Shown piece by piece: positions 49,127 to 58,504 of a stretch of 64,000 nucleotides of DNA; position 1 is the stretch's first letter; every line of letters begins with the position of its first letter. The position numbers and the translations under genes were made by a program. The notes beneath the pieces were generated by a model that saw nothing but the letters and a program-made list of their open reading frames with translations, searched no databases and had not been told where the DNA came from. The DNA comes from JAWHQP01 sp032586195 (GTDB lineage Bacteria > Pseudomonadota > Gammaproteobacteria > Enterobacterales > Pasteurellaceae). The stretch covers positions 186,001 through 250,000 of the forward strand of contig JAWHQP010000004.1 of assembly GCA_032586195.1 (NCBI GenBank), read 5' to 3'.

Positions 49127-51325
49127 TTAGAACGTGTATTTAACGGTAGCGTAGTAAGCGCGTCCCGGTTCGTTATAGGTACTGGCGCCGGCATTTGCAC
49201 GCAGAACTTTTTTATCAAAGAGATTGCTGATACCGATACGGGCACTGAAGCCGTTGTTCCATTTATAACCCGTATTGATACCCCAGACTGCATAACTTCC
49301 GAGAGACGTCGTGTTTAATCCTGAACCGCCAGCACGGTTTAGATCCGAACGTTTTTCCGGTACCGTTCTCGGGCGTTGTTTACCGTATTGAGTATAGGTT
49401 AGCGCCCAGTCCCAGGCTTCGGTAACCTGTAAGTTTAGGGTGGAATTCACGGTGAATTTCGGAATGACGGACAACGGGTTGCCAGTTTCTTTGTTTTCAG
49501 AATGAATCATATAGGTGACGTTATTTGTCCATTTCAATCTATCCCGGATGAGTGGAATGGTTAAGTTACCTTCAAGGCCTTCTACGATAGCTCGTTTAAT
49601 ATTTGTCCATTGATAAATCGGATAGTTGTTAACGGAGTATCCCACGGCGGTTTCACCGGCATAGATCTTATTCCGATAATCATTATGGAAATAGGCGATA
49701 GACGCAAGGAAATCATTTTCCGCGTATTCCAAACCGATTTCCTTATTCCAGCTGGTTTCAGGTTTTAAATTATCATTACCTTGCAAATAACAAGAAGTGT
49801 TGGTACCGATGGCACAGCCGTTACCAGTACTGGCTAACAAGTAGTTGGAATTACTTTGATAGAGATTCGGCGCTTTATAGGCACGGGCGATTCCACCTTT
49901 TAATTTCAGGTTATTGGTGAGAGAGTGATCAAAGTTCAGTCCGCCGCTCAGATTTGAGCCCGATCTGGTGTTGTAATTGTAACGAATGGCCGGTGTTAAG
50001 AATGTACGGCCGGTTACCGCAATATTATCTTCTATGAAAACCGCATATTCGGATTGGCTGGTATGTCCGCTTCTGCTACTGGCAATGAACGAAATACTGT
50101 CAGGCTTGCCGCTACTTCCGCGTGAACCTGTAATATAGCCCTGACGCATTGACGAGTCGTCGCTTAAACTGCTGTGCGCGGCTTCCGCCCCTATGGTCAG
50201 CATTTGTTCTACGCCCCAGGTAAACGGAATATGGAATTCGGTGTTAAAGCGGGTATTCTTTAATTTACTGTCAGTGAATCCCGTATCGCTGTAGGCTCCC
50301 TCAATTCCGCCGGTTAAACCTTCAGGCAAACGGCTGTTAACGGTTTGATCATATTGAATGTAACTAACGCTATCCCCCCAGCTGTATTTACCCGTATGGG
50401 TTAAGGCGTAACTCTGGCGGTATAGGCGGGCGGTTTCGGAACCGACCAGTGAATCGGTTAATGTCGTATTACGGCCACCATTGCTGTACTGAGTATCGCC
50501 GTTATAAATATTGCCTTGACGGCTATAACTTGCGTCTAAAGAAAGTTTATGATTTTCATTGATTTTCCAATCTAAACGACCGGCAATATCTTTATTTCTC
50601 ACCCCTTCGCGGCCAGCAACGTAGTCCGTACCTGTTACGCTTTTATTGATGTCCTGAGCGTCGGGTTTGGTTTTGTTCCAGCTGCCGTATAAGCGGAAGG
50701 AAAGCACGTCGTTCACGATCGGGCCGCTTAAACTGAAACCGACACGGTTGGTATTACCTTCTTTGCTGCTTTCCGGTTGGTTAATGTAATAGCTTAAGCT
50801 GCCGTGATATTCATTAGCGGTCGGTTTGGTAATAATGTTAACCACGCCGCCCATAGCGCCCGAGCCGTAACGTGCGGCCGCCGGGCCACGTAATACTTCA
50901 ATGGATTCAATGGCTTCGGCGGGTACCCAATTGGAGTCACCGCGGGTATTGCGTTCACCCGTCCAGGAATAACGTTCAGATTGGCGGGAAGTAACCGGTT
51001 TGCCGTCAATCATGATTAAGGTATTTTCCGGCCCCATGCCACGGATATCAATCTGGCGTTTGTTACCACGCGCACCGCTGGCCGAGTTACCTGTAAGATT
51101 AACCCCCGGCATGGTACGCAGAATTTCGGAAATATCATTTACTACTGGGCGTTCTTCGATGTCTTTTGCCGTTATTACAGATGCACCAAGCGATTGTTTT
51201 ACTTGGTCTTCAGCCGAAGTGACCTTGATTTCGCCAAGCTGATCAGCTTGTTCTTCTGCTAGCGCAGAAGAACACCCTAAAGCAATAAGTATTGCTATTG
51301 ATACCTTTGTTTTTACATATGTCAT
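49127..51325 (-). CDS. TonB-dependent siderophore receptor, FepA/PfeA type (paralogue 2)
   Basis: A 732-residue outer-membrane receptor with a signal peptide ending ALA, a TonB-box-like GEIKVTSAE, plug motifs NLTGNSASGARGNKRQIDIR and VLRGPAAARYGSGAMGGVVN, and a barrel ending YYATVKYTF. It is very close to FepA in the plug and nearly the same length, so a ferric-catecholate siderophore is the likely ligand. It is a paralogue of the receptor at 28939-31326; that one has longer barrel loops. Two Fur-box-like sites lie 70-115 bases upstream. It stands alone with its own terminator. Confidence 0.9.
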   Translation of the reverse strand: MTYVKTKVSIAILIALGCSSALAEEQADQLGEIKVTSAEDQVKQSLGASVITAKDIEERPVVNDISEILRTMPGVNLTGNSASGARGNKRQIDIRGMGPENTLIMIDGKPVTSRQSERYSWTGERNTRGDSNWVPAEAIESIEVLRGPAAARYGSGAMGGVVNIITKPTANEYHGSLSYYINQPESSKEGNTNRVGFSLSGPIVNDVLSFRLYGSWNKTKPDAQDINKSVTGTDYVAGREGVRNKDIAGRLDWKINENHKLSLDASYSRQGNIYNGDTQYSNGGRNTTLTDSLVGSETARLYRQSYALTHTGKYSWGDSVSYIQYDQTVNSRLPEGLTGGIEGAYSDTGFTDSKLKNTRFNTEFHIPFTWGVEQMLTIGAEAAHSSLSDDSSMRQGYITGSRGSSGKPDSISFIASSRSGHTSQSEYAVFIEDNIAVTGRTFLTPAIRYNYNTRSGSNLSGGLNFDHSLTNNLKLKGGIARAYKAPNLYQSNSNYLLASTGNGCAIGTNTSCYLQGNDNLKPETSWNKEIGLEYAENDFLASIAYFHNDYRNKIYAGETAVGYSVNNYPIYQWTNIKRAIVEGLEGNLTIPLIRDRLKWTNNVTYMIHSENKETGNPLSVIPKFTVNSTLNLQVTEAWDWALTYTQYGKQRPRTVPEKRSDLNRAGGSGLNTTSLGSYAVWGINTGYKWNNGFSARIGISNLFDKKVLRANAGASTYNEPGRAYYATVKYTF

Positions 51326-51397
51326 CTTATTGATTCCTTTTTAATAACCTAAATACAGCACATAAATCATCATGAGCAAAAGACATCTTATAGAAAT

Positions 51398-51416
51398 AGT
51401 AATTGTTATCAATAAT
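51398..51416. promoter_or_regulatory. Fur-like site 1 upstream of FepA-type receptor 2
   Basis: AGTAATTGTTATCAATAAT resembles the Fur consensus GATAATGATTATCATTATC in the right half. It is weaker than site 2. Confidence 0.5.
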
Positions 51417-51424
51417 ATTAAAGC

Positions 51425-51440
51425 ATAATAATTATTATCA
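51425..51440. promoter_or_regulatory. Fur-like site 2 upstream of FepA-type receptor 2
   Basis: ATAATAATTATTATCA is almost perfectly palindromic and fits the NATWAT hexamer pattern of Fur sites. With site 1 it predicts iron repression. Confidence 0.6.
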
Positions 51441-51655
51441 GTTATAAGTAAGGCTTATTTTTATTATGGGCTTTTATGATGAATAATCTCTGCCGATAAT
51501 CGTTTTTAAATGAAAAATACCTCGCCTGCCGGCCATTCCGTTTAACTAGATTAAATAATTTTTAGGGTTTGACTTTTTTTGATTGGTATATTCGATTAAT
51601 ATTTTTATAACGTTATTGAATAAGCATTCGGCAAATTTACCTTAAATATTCATTC

Positions 51656-51684
51656 TTGTTTTGCCTTAAGAAAATCTCTATAAT
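51656..51684 (+). promoter_or_regulatory. Sigma-70 promoter of uvrD
   Basis: -35 TTGTTT (51656-51661), 17-base spacer, -10 TATAAT (51679-51684). The LexA box begins four bases after the -10. Confidence 0.65.
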
Positions 51685-51687
51685 CCC

Positions 51688-51703
51688 CTGTAAATTTAAC
51701 CAG
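51688..51703. promoter_or_regulatory. LexA box of uvrD
   Basis: CTGTAAATTTAACCAG is CTGT-N8-CCAG, one base from consensus. The E. coli uvrD box carries the same CCAG half, as I recall it. It lies over the transcription start predicted from the promoter. Confidence 0.7.
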
Positions 51704-51719
51704 ATAAAACAGCAAATTA

Positions 51720-53903
51720 ATGGATATTTCGGAATTACTTGACGGCTTGAATGATAAACAGCGTGAAGCGGTGGCGGCGCCGCTCGGTAACTACTTGGTT
51801 TTAGCCGGGGCGGGCAGCGGCAAAACCCGTGTGTTGACTCATCGGGTGGCATGGCTGATTGCCGTGGAAGCTATTTCCGAAGGTAGTATTATGGCGGTGA
51901 CCTTTACCAATAAAGCCGCCGCCGAAATGCGTCAGCGGATTGAAACAACGCTGGCCCGGTATTCCTCCCGTCGCCTGTTCGGTATGTGGGTGGGAACCTT
52001 TCACAGTATTGCTCACCGTTTATTACGGGCCCATCATGTCGATGCCGGATTGCCGCAGGATTTCCAGATTCTTGACAGCGAAGATCAGCGGCGTTTGGTC
52101 AAACGTTTATTAAAACTGCACAATTACGATGAGAAAATGTTCCCGCCGCGTCAGGCCTGCTGGTATATTAATCATCAGAAGGACGAGGGGTTAAGACCGC
52201 AACAGATCGATGATCATAATGATCGTCAGGAGAGGGAATGGATCAAAATTTATCGTATCTATCAGGATACCTGTGATCGCGCCGGGTTAATTGATTTTTC
52301 TGAAATTCTACTGCGGGCTTACGAACTTTTCTTACAAAAACCGGTAATTCTGCAGCGCTATCAGCAACGCTTCCGGCAGATTCTGGTGGATGAGTTTCAG
52401 GATACCAACAAGATTCAATATGCCTGGATTAAATTGCTGGCGGGTAAAATGGGCAATGTAATGATTGTGGGTGATGACGATCAATCCATTTATGGTTGGC
52501 GCGGTGCTCAGATCGAGAATATTCAGCATTTTCTTGATGATTTTCATCAGGCTAAAACCATTCGTCTGGAGCAGAACTATCGTTCAACCGGCAATATTCT
52601 GCAAAGTGCCAACCAACTGATTTCCAATAACAGCAATCGTCTCGGCAAGGAACTCTGGACGGAAGACGAGCAGGGCGATCCCGTTGGTATTTACGCCGCT
52701 TTCAATGAGCTGGATGAGGCGCTGTTCGTTTCCTCGCAGATTAAAATCTGGCAGGAAGACGGCGGCGAGCTGAGTGATTGTGCGGTACTGTATCGCAGCA
52801 ACAGCCAATCGCGCGTGTTGGAAGAAGCCTTGATTCGGGCTCAGATTCCATACCGCATTTACGGCGGTATGCGGTTTTTTGAACGGCAGGAAATTAAAGA
52901 CGCTCTGGCCTATTTACGTTTGATCGCCAACCGTCATGATGACGCGGCTTTTGAACGGGTAATCAATACGCCGACCCGCGGCATTGGCGATCGTACCCTG
53001 GATATTTTGCGAAACCTCACGCGCGAGCGGCAAATTACTTTATGGCAGGCGACCCAGGTCGCAATCGGTGAAAATAAATTGGCGGCGCGTACTGCCACCG
53101 CTTTGCTGCGTTTTTGTGAATTGATTAATTCGTTACAGCAGGATACGCAGGAAATGCCCTTGTTTGAACAGACGGATTTTGTCATCAAGCATTCCGGTTT
53201 ATATGCTATGTATCGACAGGAAAAAGGCGAAAAGGGCGAAGTGCGGATTGAAAACCTGGAAGAACTGGTCTCTGCGACGCGGGAATTTATTAAACCGGAT
53301 GACGCGGAAGAAATGTCGGATCTCACGGCGTTTCTTACCCATGCTTCACTGGAAGCGGGTGAAGAACAAGCATCTCCGCATCAATCCTGCGTACAAATGA
53401 TGACGCTGCATTCCGCCAAGGGACTGGAGTTTCCCCGTGTGTTTATGGTGGGAGTGGAAGAAGGCATTTTCCCGAGCTTTATGTCGTTGGAAGAGCCCGG
53501 TCGTTTAGAGGAAGAACGCCGTTTGGCTTATGTCGGCATTACGCGCGCGAAACAAAAGCTCACCATTTGTTATGCGGAAAGCCGCCGTTTATACGGCAAG
53601 GAAGAACGCCATATTCCGTCACGTTTTATCAGCGAATTGCCGGAACAATGCATTCAATCGGTGCGGTTACGCGGTACGGTCACACGAGCCTACAACCAAA
53701 GTGCGGTGTCGAAAACGCCTGTTTTAACCGAAGCAAATAACAACGGCTGGAAGACGGGGCAAAAGGTGAAACACGCTAAATTTGGTCAGGGCACTATTAT
53801 TAATGTGGAAGGTTCTGACACCAACACCCGCCTGCAAATCGCTTTCCAGGGGCAGGGAATTAAATGGCTGATCGCGCATTTGACAAAATTGGAAAAGGTT
53901 TGA
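51720..53903 (+). CDS. uvrD: DNA helicase II UvrD
   Basis: SF1A 3'-5' helicase of 727 residues acting in nucleotide-excision and mismatch repair. Motifs are in order: Q motif LNDKQREAV, Walker A AGAGSGKTRVL, Ia VTFTNKAAAEM, II DEFQDTN, III VGDDDQSIYGWRG, IV EQNYRST, V TLHSAKGLEF and VI YVGITRA. The C-terminal Tudor-like domain (KTGQKVKHAKFGQGTI) binds RNA polymerase. The disordered linker before it contains a USS-encoded YNQSAVSKT (53697-53710). The ATG has no strong Shine-Dalgarno. SOS control is predicted from the LexA box. Confidence 0.96.
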   Translation: MDISELLDGLNDKQREAVAAPLGNYLVLAGAGSGKTRVLTHRVAWLIAVEAISEGSIMAVTFTNKAAAEMRQRIETTLARYSSRRLFGMWVGTFHSIAHRLLRAHHVDAGLPQDFQILDSEDQRRLVKRLLKLHNYDEKMFPPRQACWYINHQKDEGLRPQQIDDHNDRQEREWIKIYRIYQDTCDRAGLIDFSEILLRAYELFLQKPVILQRYQQRFRQILVDEFQDTNKIQYAWIKLLAGKMGNVMIVGDDDQSIYGWRGAQIENIQHFLDDFHQAKTIRLEQNYRSTGNILQSANQLISNNSNRLGKELWTEDEQGDPVGIYAAFNELDEALFVSSQIKIWQEDGGELSDCAVLYRSNSQSRVLEEALIRAQIPYRIYGGMRFFERQEIKDALAYLRLIANRHDDAAFERVINTPTRGIGDRTLDILRNLTRERQITLWQATQVAIGENKLAARTATALLRFCELINSLQQDTQEMPLFEQTDFVIKHSGLYAMYRQEKGEKGEVRIENLEELVSATREFIKPDDAEEMSDLTAFLTHASLEAGEEQASPHQSCVQMMTLHSAKGLEFPRVFMVGVEEGIFPSFMSLEEPGRLEEERRLAYVGITRAKQKLTICYAESRRLYGKEERHIPSRFISELPEQCIQSVRLRGTVTRAYNQSAVSKTPVLTEANNNGWKTGQKVKHAKFGQGTIINVEGSDTNTRLQIAFQGQGIKWLIAHLTKLEKV

Positions 53904-54263
53904 TTTTCCGAAGCGAACATTTGATTCTTTATCCGACGGAGGTTTTGCCGCGCGGGTGGAATTATGCTTTTCATTGAAAATTAGCAACTGTTTATCGCCC
54001 GATCGATATTAATGAAAGATTCCTACACAACATAAACTTTGCAATCCCGAGCTTATATGCTAATGTTTGAGCGATTATCATTTTATTGCTGAATAGGCAT
54101 GTGAGCGTTTGGCTCTAGTGGGGATTTTGCGCGACGCTTTCTTGATCGCCGCAAAATTTATCTTTGATAAAAACGCCTGATTTTAACACCGCACTTTCAT
54201 CGTTACCTATCTTATTCCGTAATAGAATATCCGTAATCAATCAATAATAAAAAGGACATTCCT
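53904..54263. other. Gene-free interval between uvrD and the dpp remnant
   Basis: About 360 bases without a supportable coding frame. It contains an inverted repeat ATTTTGCG / CGCAAAAT (54124-54157) followed by ATTTATCTTT, and a USS (54190-54198). The interval just before dppA is where a promoter and leader would be expected. I could not assign it to a known sRNA. Confidence 0.4.
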
Positions 54264-54418
54264 ATGCAAACATTAACCAAATTCACTTTGACCGCAGCGG
54301 CTGTTACGATTTCCATCGCCGCTTCCGCGGAGCCTAAACGATCCGCAAGGAAGTGAAGGATTACGTGATGAGCCCGTTTGCGCTGCATAATTTCTACGGC
54401 GTGGATATTGAAAAATAA
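54264..54418 (+). pseudogene. dppA: dppA remnant: signal peptide joined to C-terminus, internal deletion
   Basis: An AAAAGGA Shine-Dalgarno and ATG 54264 start a normal signal peptide, MQTLTKFTLTAAAVTISIAA. After about 24 codons the frame jumps into a different reading frame and stops at TGA 54354-54356. In the other frame IRKEVKDYVMSPFALHNFYG then VDIEK ends at TAA 54416-54418, which matches the C-terminus of DppA-type dipeptide-binding proteins. Around 500 codons are missing between the two parts. The junction is near 54330-54341. It lies at the normal dppA position before dppBCDF, so the binding protein of this transporter has been lost. Confidence 0.82.
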
Positions 54419-54489
54419 TCGTCAACAACCCCGGGCGCGGTGTTGAAAAACTCGGAAAAACAGCACCGCACTTTGTTAGAGAAAATGTT

Positions 54490-55493
54490 ATGTTTCAATT
54501 TGTGTTAAAACGTATTTTGACGGTGATCCCGACCTTTATCGCCATTACTTTGATTACCTTTGCCCTGGTGCATTTAATTCCGGGTGATCCGGTGGAAATC
54601 CGTATGGGGGAACGTGGCGTTGATCCCGCCGTGCATGCGGAAATGATGCGTCAGATGGGCCTGGACAGACCGTTGCCGGAACAGTATCTTACCTACATGA
54701 ATAACATATTGCACGGTGATTTCGGCACCTCGTTTCGTAACAGTGAGCCGGTGTTAAAAGAATTCTTTACCCTTTTCCCGCCACGGTGGAACTGGCCTTT
54801 TTCGCCCTGCTGTGGTCGCTGATTGTGGGCGTGCTGCTTGGTGTGCTGGCGGCGGTGAAAAAAGACAGCTGGCTGTCACATACGGTGACGGCGTTGTCGC
54901 TGACGGGCTATTCCATGCCGATTTTCTGGTGGGGATTAATTTTAATTCTTTATGTTTCGGATTTTTTAGGCTTACCGGCAGGCGGGCGTTTGCCCGATGA
55001 ATTCTGGATCGATTTCGATACGGGCTTTATGTTGATCGATACCTGGCGTTCGGGCGAACCCGGCGCTTTTGCCGCGGCGGTTAAGGCCTTGATTCTGCCG
55101 GCCGTTGTGCTGGGAACGATTCCGCTGGCGGTCGTCACGCGGATGACGCGTTCCGCCATGCTTGAAGTGCTGGGCGAGGATTATATCCGTACCGCCAGAG
55201 CCAAAGGGCTGAGTACTACCCGCGTGGTGATTGTGCATGCCTTGCGCAATGCGTTGATTCCTGTGGTCACCGTGGTGGGGTTGATTGTGGGACAGCTTTT
55301 GTCGGGCGCGGTGCTGACCGAGAATATTTTTTCATGGCCGGGCATCGGTAAATGGGTGATTGATGCCATCAATGCCCGCGATTATCCCGTGTTGCAAGGG
55401 GCAGTGCTGATTATTGCCACCATCATTATTTTAGTGAATCTGACGGTTGACCTGATTTATGGCGTGGTGAATCCGCGTATTCGTCATCATTAA
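54490..55493 (+). pseudogene. dppB: Dipeptide ABC transporter permease DppB, one-base frameshift
   Basis: Two frames cover one permease. The first (54490-54822) reads MFQFVLKRILTVIPTFIAIT... to EFFTLFP; the second resumes with VELAFFALLWSLIVG and runs to 55493. The expected reading at the joint is TLFPATVELAFF, needing one extra C in the CCC run at about 54778-54780. Restored length is 334 residues, close to E. coli DppB. The permease motif EDYIRTARAKGLSTTRVVIVHALRNALIPV is intact. A homopolymer error in the sequence is possible, but loss of dppA next door makes real decay plausible. Confidence 0.85.
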
Positions 55494-55507
55494 CTCGGAA
55501 ATGAATT

Positions 55508-56395
55508 ATGAGTAAAGAAATTGTGGCTCCGGCCCCGCGAACGCCATTACAAGAGTTTTGGTATTATTTCAGACAAAACAAAGGGGCGGTGGTCGGTTTA
55601 GCCTTTATTGCCGTGGTTTTTCTGCTGTGTGTGTTTGCACCTGTGGTATCTCCTTTCGATCCCGTTGCGCAGAATCGTAATGCTTTATTATTGCCGCCGG
55701 CCTGGTTTGATAACGGTGTTTCAACCTACTTATTAGGTACGGACGATATCGGGCGGGATATTCTGTCACGCATTATTTACGGAGCGCGTTTATCGGTATT
55801 TATCGGATTAATCATTGTTATTTTATCCTGTGTGCTGGGTGTGATTCTGGGCGTATTGGCGGGCTATTACGGCGGTGTAACTGATATGGTTATTATGCGC
55901 CTGGTGGATATTATGCTGGCTATTCCCGGCTTGTTGCTCACTATTGCGTTGGTCACTATTTTGGGACCTTCATTGTTTAATGCCGCGATTGCTATCGCCA
56001 TTGTGTCCGTTCCAAGCTATGTGCGCTTAATCCGAGCCTCGGTGATGAGCGAGAAAAACCGGGATTACGTGGTTGCCTCTCGCGTAGCGGGTGCGGGCGT
56101 ATTTCGTTTAATGTTTATTGTGATCCTGCCAAACTGCTTGGCACCGCTTATCGTGCAGATGACAATGGGTATTTCCAATGCCATTCTCGAACTGGCCGCG
56201 CTGGGATTTCTCGGTATCGGAGCTCAGCCGCCGACGCCTGAACTCGGCACCATGCTGGCCGAGGCAAGAAGTTTTATGCAGGCGGCAAACTGGCTGGTGA
56301 CTATTCCGGGGATTGCCATTTTGTTGCTGGTATTAGCATTCAACCTAATGGGCGACGGTCTGCGCGATGCCCTCGATCCGAAATTAAAACAGTAA
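55508..56395 (+). CDS. dppC: Dipeptide ABC transporter permease DppC
   Basis: A 295-residue permease with an N-terminal cytoplasmic segment, one helix, then the five-helix core. LGTDDIGRDILSRIIYGARLS and the EAA loop region RDYVVASRVAGAGVFRLMFIVILPN are typical of DppC/OppC. It is intact, unlike the two genes before it. It starts 14 bases after the dppB stop. Without a working DppB it could not form the usual heterodimer. Confidence 0.93.
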   Translation: MSKEIVAPAPRTPLQEFWYYFRQNKGAVVGLAFIAVVFLLCVFAPVVSPFDPVAQNRNALLLPPAWFDNGVSTYLLGTDDIGRDILSRIIYGARLSVFIGLIIVILSCVLGVILGVLAGYYGGVTDMVIMRLVDIMLAIPGLLLTIALVTILGPSLFNAAIAIAIVSVPSYVRLIRASVMSEKNRDYVVASRVAGAGVFRLMFIVILPNCLAPLIVQMTMGISNAILELAALGFLGIGAQPPTPELGTMLAEARSFMQAANWLVTIPGIAILLLVLAFNLMGDGLRDALDPKLKQ

Positions 56396-56413
56396 ACGGA
56401 GAGGAGAAGAATA

Positions 56414-57409
56414 ATGCCATTATTAAATGTAAACCGACTTTCTGTTCATTTTGGTGATAAAAATACCCCGTTCAAAGCGGTGGATCGGGTCAGTTACGAG
56501 GTGAAACAGGGTGAAGTGCTCGGTATCGTAGGAGAATCCGGTTCGGGTAAATCGGTGAGCTCTTTAGCCATTATGGGTTTGATTGATTTTCCGGGGCGGG
56601 TATCGGCTCAGTCGCTTTCTTTCGACGGTAGTGATTTGCTCAGCTTGAGCGAAAAACAAAAACGCAAATTGGTCGGTTCGGAAATTTCTATGATCTTTCA
56701 AGATCCGATGACCAGCCTGAACCCTTGTTACACCGTGGGTTATCAGATTATGGAGGCTTTAAAGGTTCATCAGGGCGGTAGTAGGAAACAACGCCGTGAG
56801 CGTACCATTGAATTGCTTAAACAGGTCGGCATTCCCGCGCCCGAATCCCGTTTAGATGTGTATCCGCACCAATTATCGGGCGGGATGTCGCAGCGTGTGA
56901 TGATTGCCATGGCGATTGCCTGTAAGCCGAAATTGCTGATTGCGGACGAACCGACAACAGCACTGGATGTAACCATTCAGGCTCAGATTGTGGATTTATT
57001 GCTCAGCCTGCAAAAACGGGAAAATATGGCGTTAATCCTGATTACCCATGATTTGGCCTTGGTGGCCGAGGCCGCTCAGCGGATTATTGTGATGTATGCG
57101 GGGCAAGTGGTGGAAGAGGGCAACGCAAACGAAATTTTCAAAGCCCCGAGACACCCTTATACTCAAGCCTTGCTGCGCTCACTGCCTGAATTTGCCCAAG
57201 GTAAAACCCATTTACAGTCTTTGCCGGGTGTGGTGCCGGGCAAATACGATCGTCCGCAAGGCTGTTTGTTAAATCCACGCTGCCCCTATGCCACGGAACA
57301 ATGCCGCATTGAGGAACCCGAATTACGCCTATTCAGCGGCGGCAAGGTTAAATGTCACACGCCATTGGATGTTCGAGGCCAACCACGGAGAGAAGAAAGC
57401 AATGTCTGA
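56414..57409 (+). CDS. dppD: Dipeptide ABC transporter ATPase DppD
   Basis: A 331-residue ATPase. Walker A GESGSGKSVSSL, Q loop FQDPMTSLNP, signature LSGGMSQRVMIAMA, Walker B LLIADEPTTALD, H loop ITHDL. The C-terminal oligopeptide/dipeptide extension has the Cys-rich CLLNPRCPYATEQC motif, which binds a [4Fe-4S] cluster in related DppD proteins. GGAGAGGAGA precedes the ATG. It overlaps dppF by eight bases. Confidence 0.94.
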   Translation: MPLLNVNRLSVHFGDKNTPFKAVDRVSYEVKQGEVLGIVGESGSGKSVSSLAIMGLIDFPGRVSAQSLSFDGSDLLSLSEKQKRKLVGSEISMIFQDPMTSLNPCYTVGYQIMEALKVHQGGSRKQRRERTIELLKQVGIPAPESRLDVYPHQLSGGMSQRVMIAMAIACKPKLLIADEPTTALDVTIQAQIVDLLLSLQKRENMALILITHDLALVAEAAQRIIVMYAGQVVEEGNANEIFKAPRHPYTQALLRSLPEFAQGKTHLQSLPGVVPGKYDRPQGCLLNPRCPYATEQCRIEEPELRLFSGGKVKCHTPLDVRGQPRREESNV

Positions 57410-58382
57410 ACAAGCCGTTACCGCCGCGTTGCTTGACGCGGTCAATTTAAAAAAATATTACCCGGTGAAAAAGGGTATATTTTCAAAACCCCAAACGGTG
57501 AAAGCCCTGGACGGGATTTCTTTCCGTTTACAGAAAGGAAAAACTCTAGCGGTGGTGGGGGAGTCCGGCTGTGGTAAATCGACTTTAGGCCGTTTGCTGA
57601 CCATGATTGAAACGCCGACGGAAGGCGAACTGTATTATAACGGGCAGAATTTCTTAGTGCATGATAAAGCAACGCAAAAGCTCCGGCGGCAAAAAATTCA
57701 GATCGTGTTCCAAAATCCCTATGGTTCTCTTAATCCACGCAAAAAAATCGGTACTATTTTAGAGGAACCTTTGTTGATCAACACGGATTTTTCCGCCGTG
57801 GAACGCAAAGCCCGCGTGCTGGAAATGATGGCGAAGGTTAGCTTACGCCCCGAGTTTTACGATCGCTATCCGCATATGTTTTCCGGCGGGCAGCGGCAGC
57901 GTATCGCCATTGCCCGCGGCCTAATGCTGAATCCCGATATCGTAGTGGCTGATGAACCCGTATCTGCCTTGGATGTTTCGGTGCGAGCTCAGGTGCTGAA
58001 TTTAATGATGGATTTACAAGCTGAACTGGGGCTTTCCTATGTTTTTATTTCCCATGATTTATCCGTGGTGGAACACATTGCCGATGAAGTGATGGTGATG
58101 TATCTCGGACGTTGTGTGGAGCAGGGCGGTGCGGAAGTGATTTTCCAAAATCCCCGCCATCCTTACACTCAGGCCTTGCTTTCCGCCACGCCGCGACTCT
58201 CGCCCGAACTACGGTCGGAGCGGATCAAACTTGAGGGTGAATTACCCAGCCCGTTGGATCCGCCAAAAGGCTGTGCCTTCCACGCCCGCTGCCGAAAAGC
58301 CACAGATCGCTGCCGCCACGAACAACCGCAGCTGAAAGACTATCCTGACGGCGCGAAAATTGCGTGTTTTATGGTGGAGTAA
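57402..58382 (+). CDS. dppF: Dipeptide ABC transporter ATPase DppF
   Basis: A 326-residue ATPase paired with DppD. Walker A GESGCGKSTLGRL, Q loop FQNPYGSLNPRKKIG, signature FSGGQRQRIAIARGL, Walker B IVVADEPVSALD and the C-terminal CAFHARCRKATDRC cluster motif are present. Start: ATG 57402 lies inside the end of dppD after AGAGAAGAAAG; the longer frame from 57288 is the overlap with dppD and is rejected. Last gene of the dpp operon. Confidence 0.94.
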   Translation: MSEQAVTAALLDAVNLKKYYPVKKGIFSKPQTVKALDGISFRLQKGKTLAVVGESGCGKSTLGRLLTMIETPTEGELYYNGQNFLVHDKATQKLRRQKIQIVFQNPYGSLNPRKKIGTILEEPLLINTDFSAVERKARVLEMMAKVSLRPEFYDRYPHMFSGGQRQRIAIARGLMLNPDIVVADEPVSALDVSVRAQVLNLMMDLQAELGLSYVFISHDLSVVEHIADEVMVMYLGRCVEQGGAEVIFQNPRHPYTQALLSATPRLSPELRSERIKLEGELPSPLDPPKGCAFHARCRKATDRCRHEQPQLKDYPDGAKIACFMVE

Positions 58383-58504
58383 AGGTTAAACCGCGGTGTT
58401 GAAATTTAAAGTTTTTTAATTGCGATCCGCCTCGCAATAATTAAACAAAATCAAGAAAGCATATGGGATAAAATAGCCTTGTTAAAAGCAAATTCAGGAT
58501 CCTT

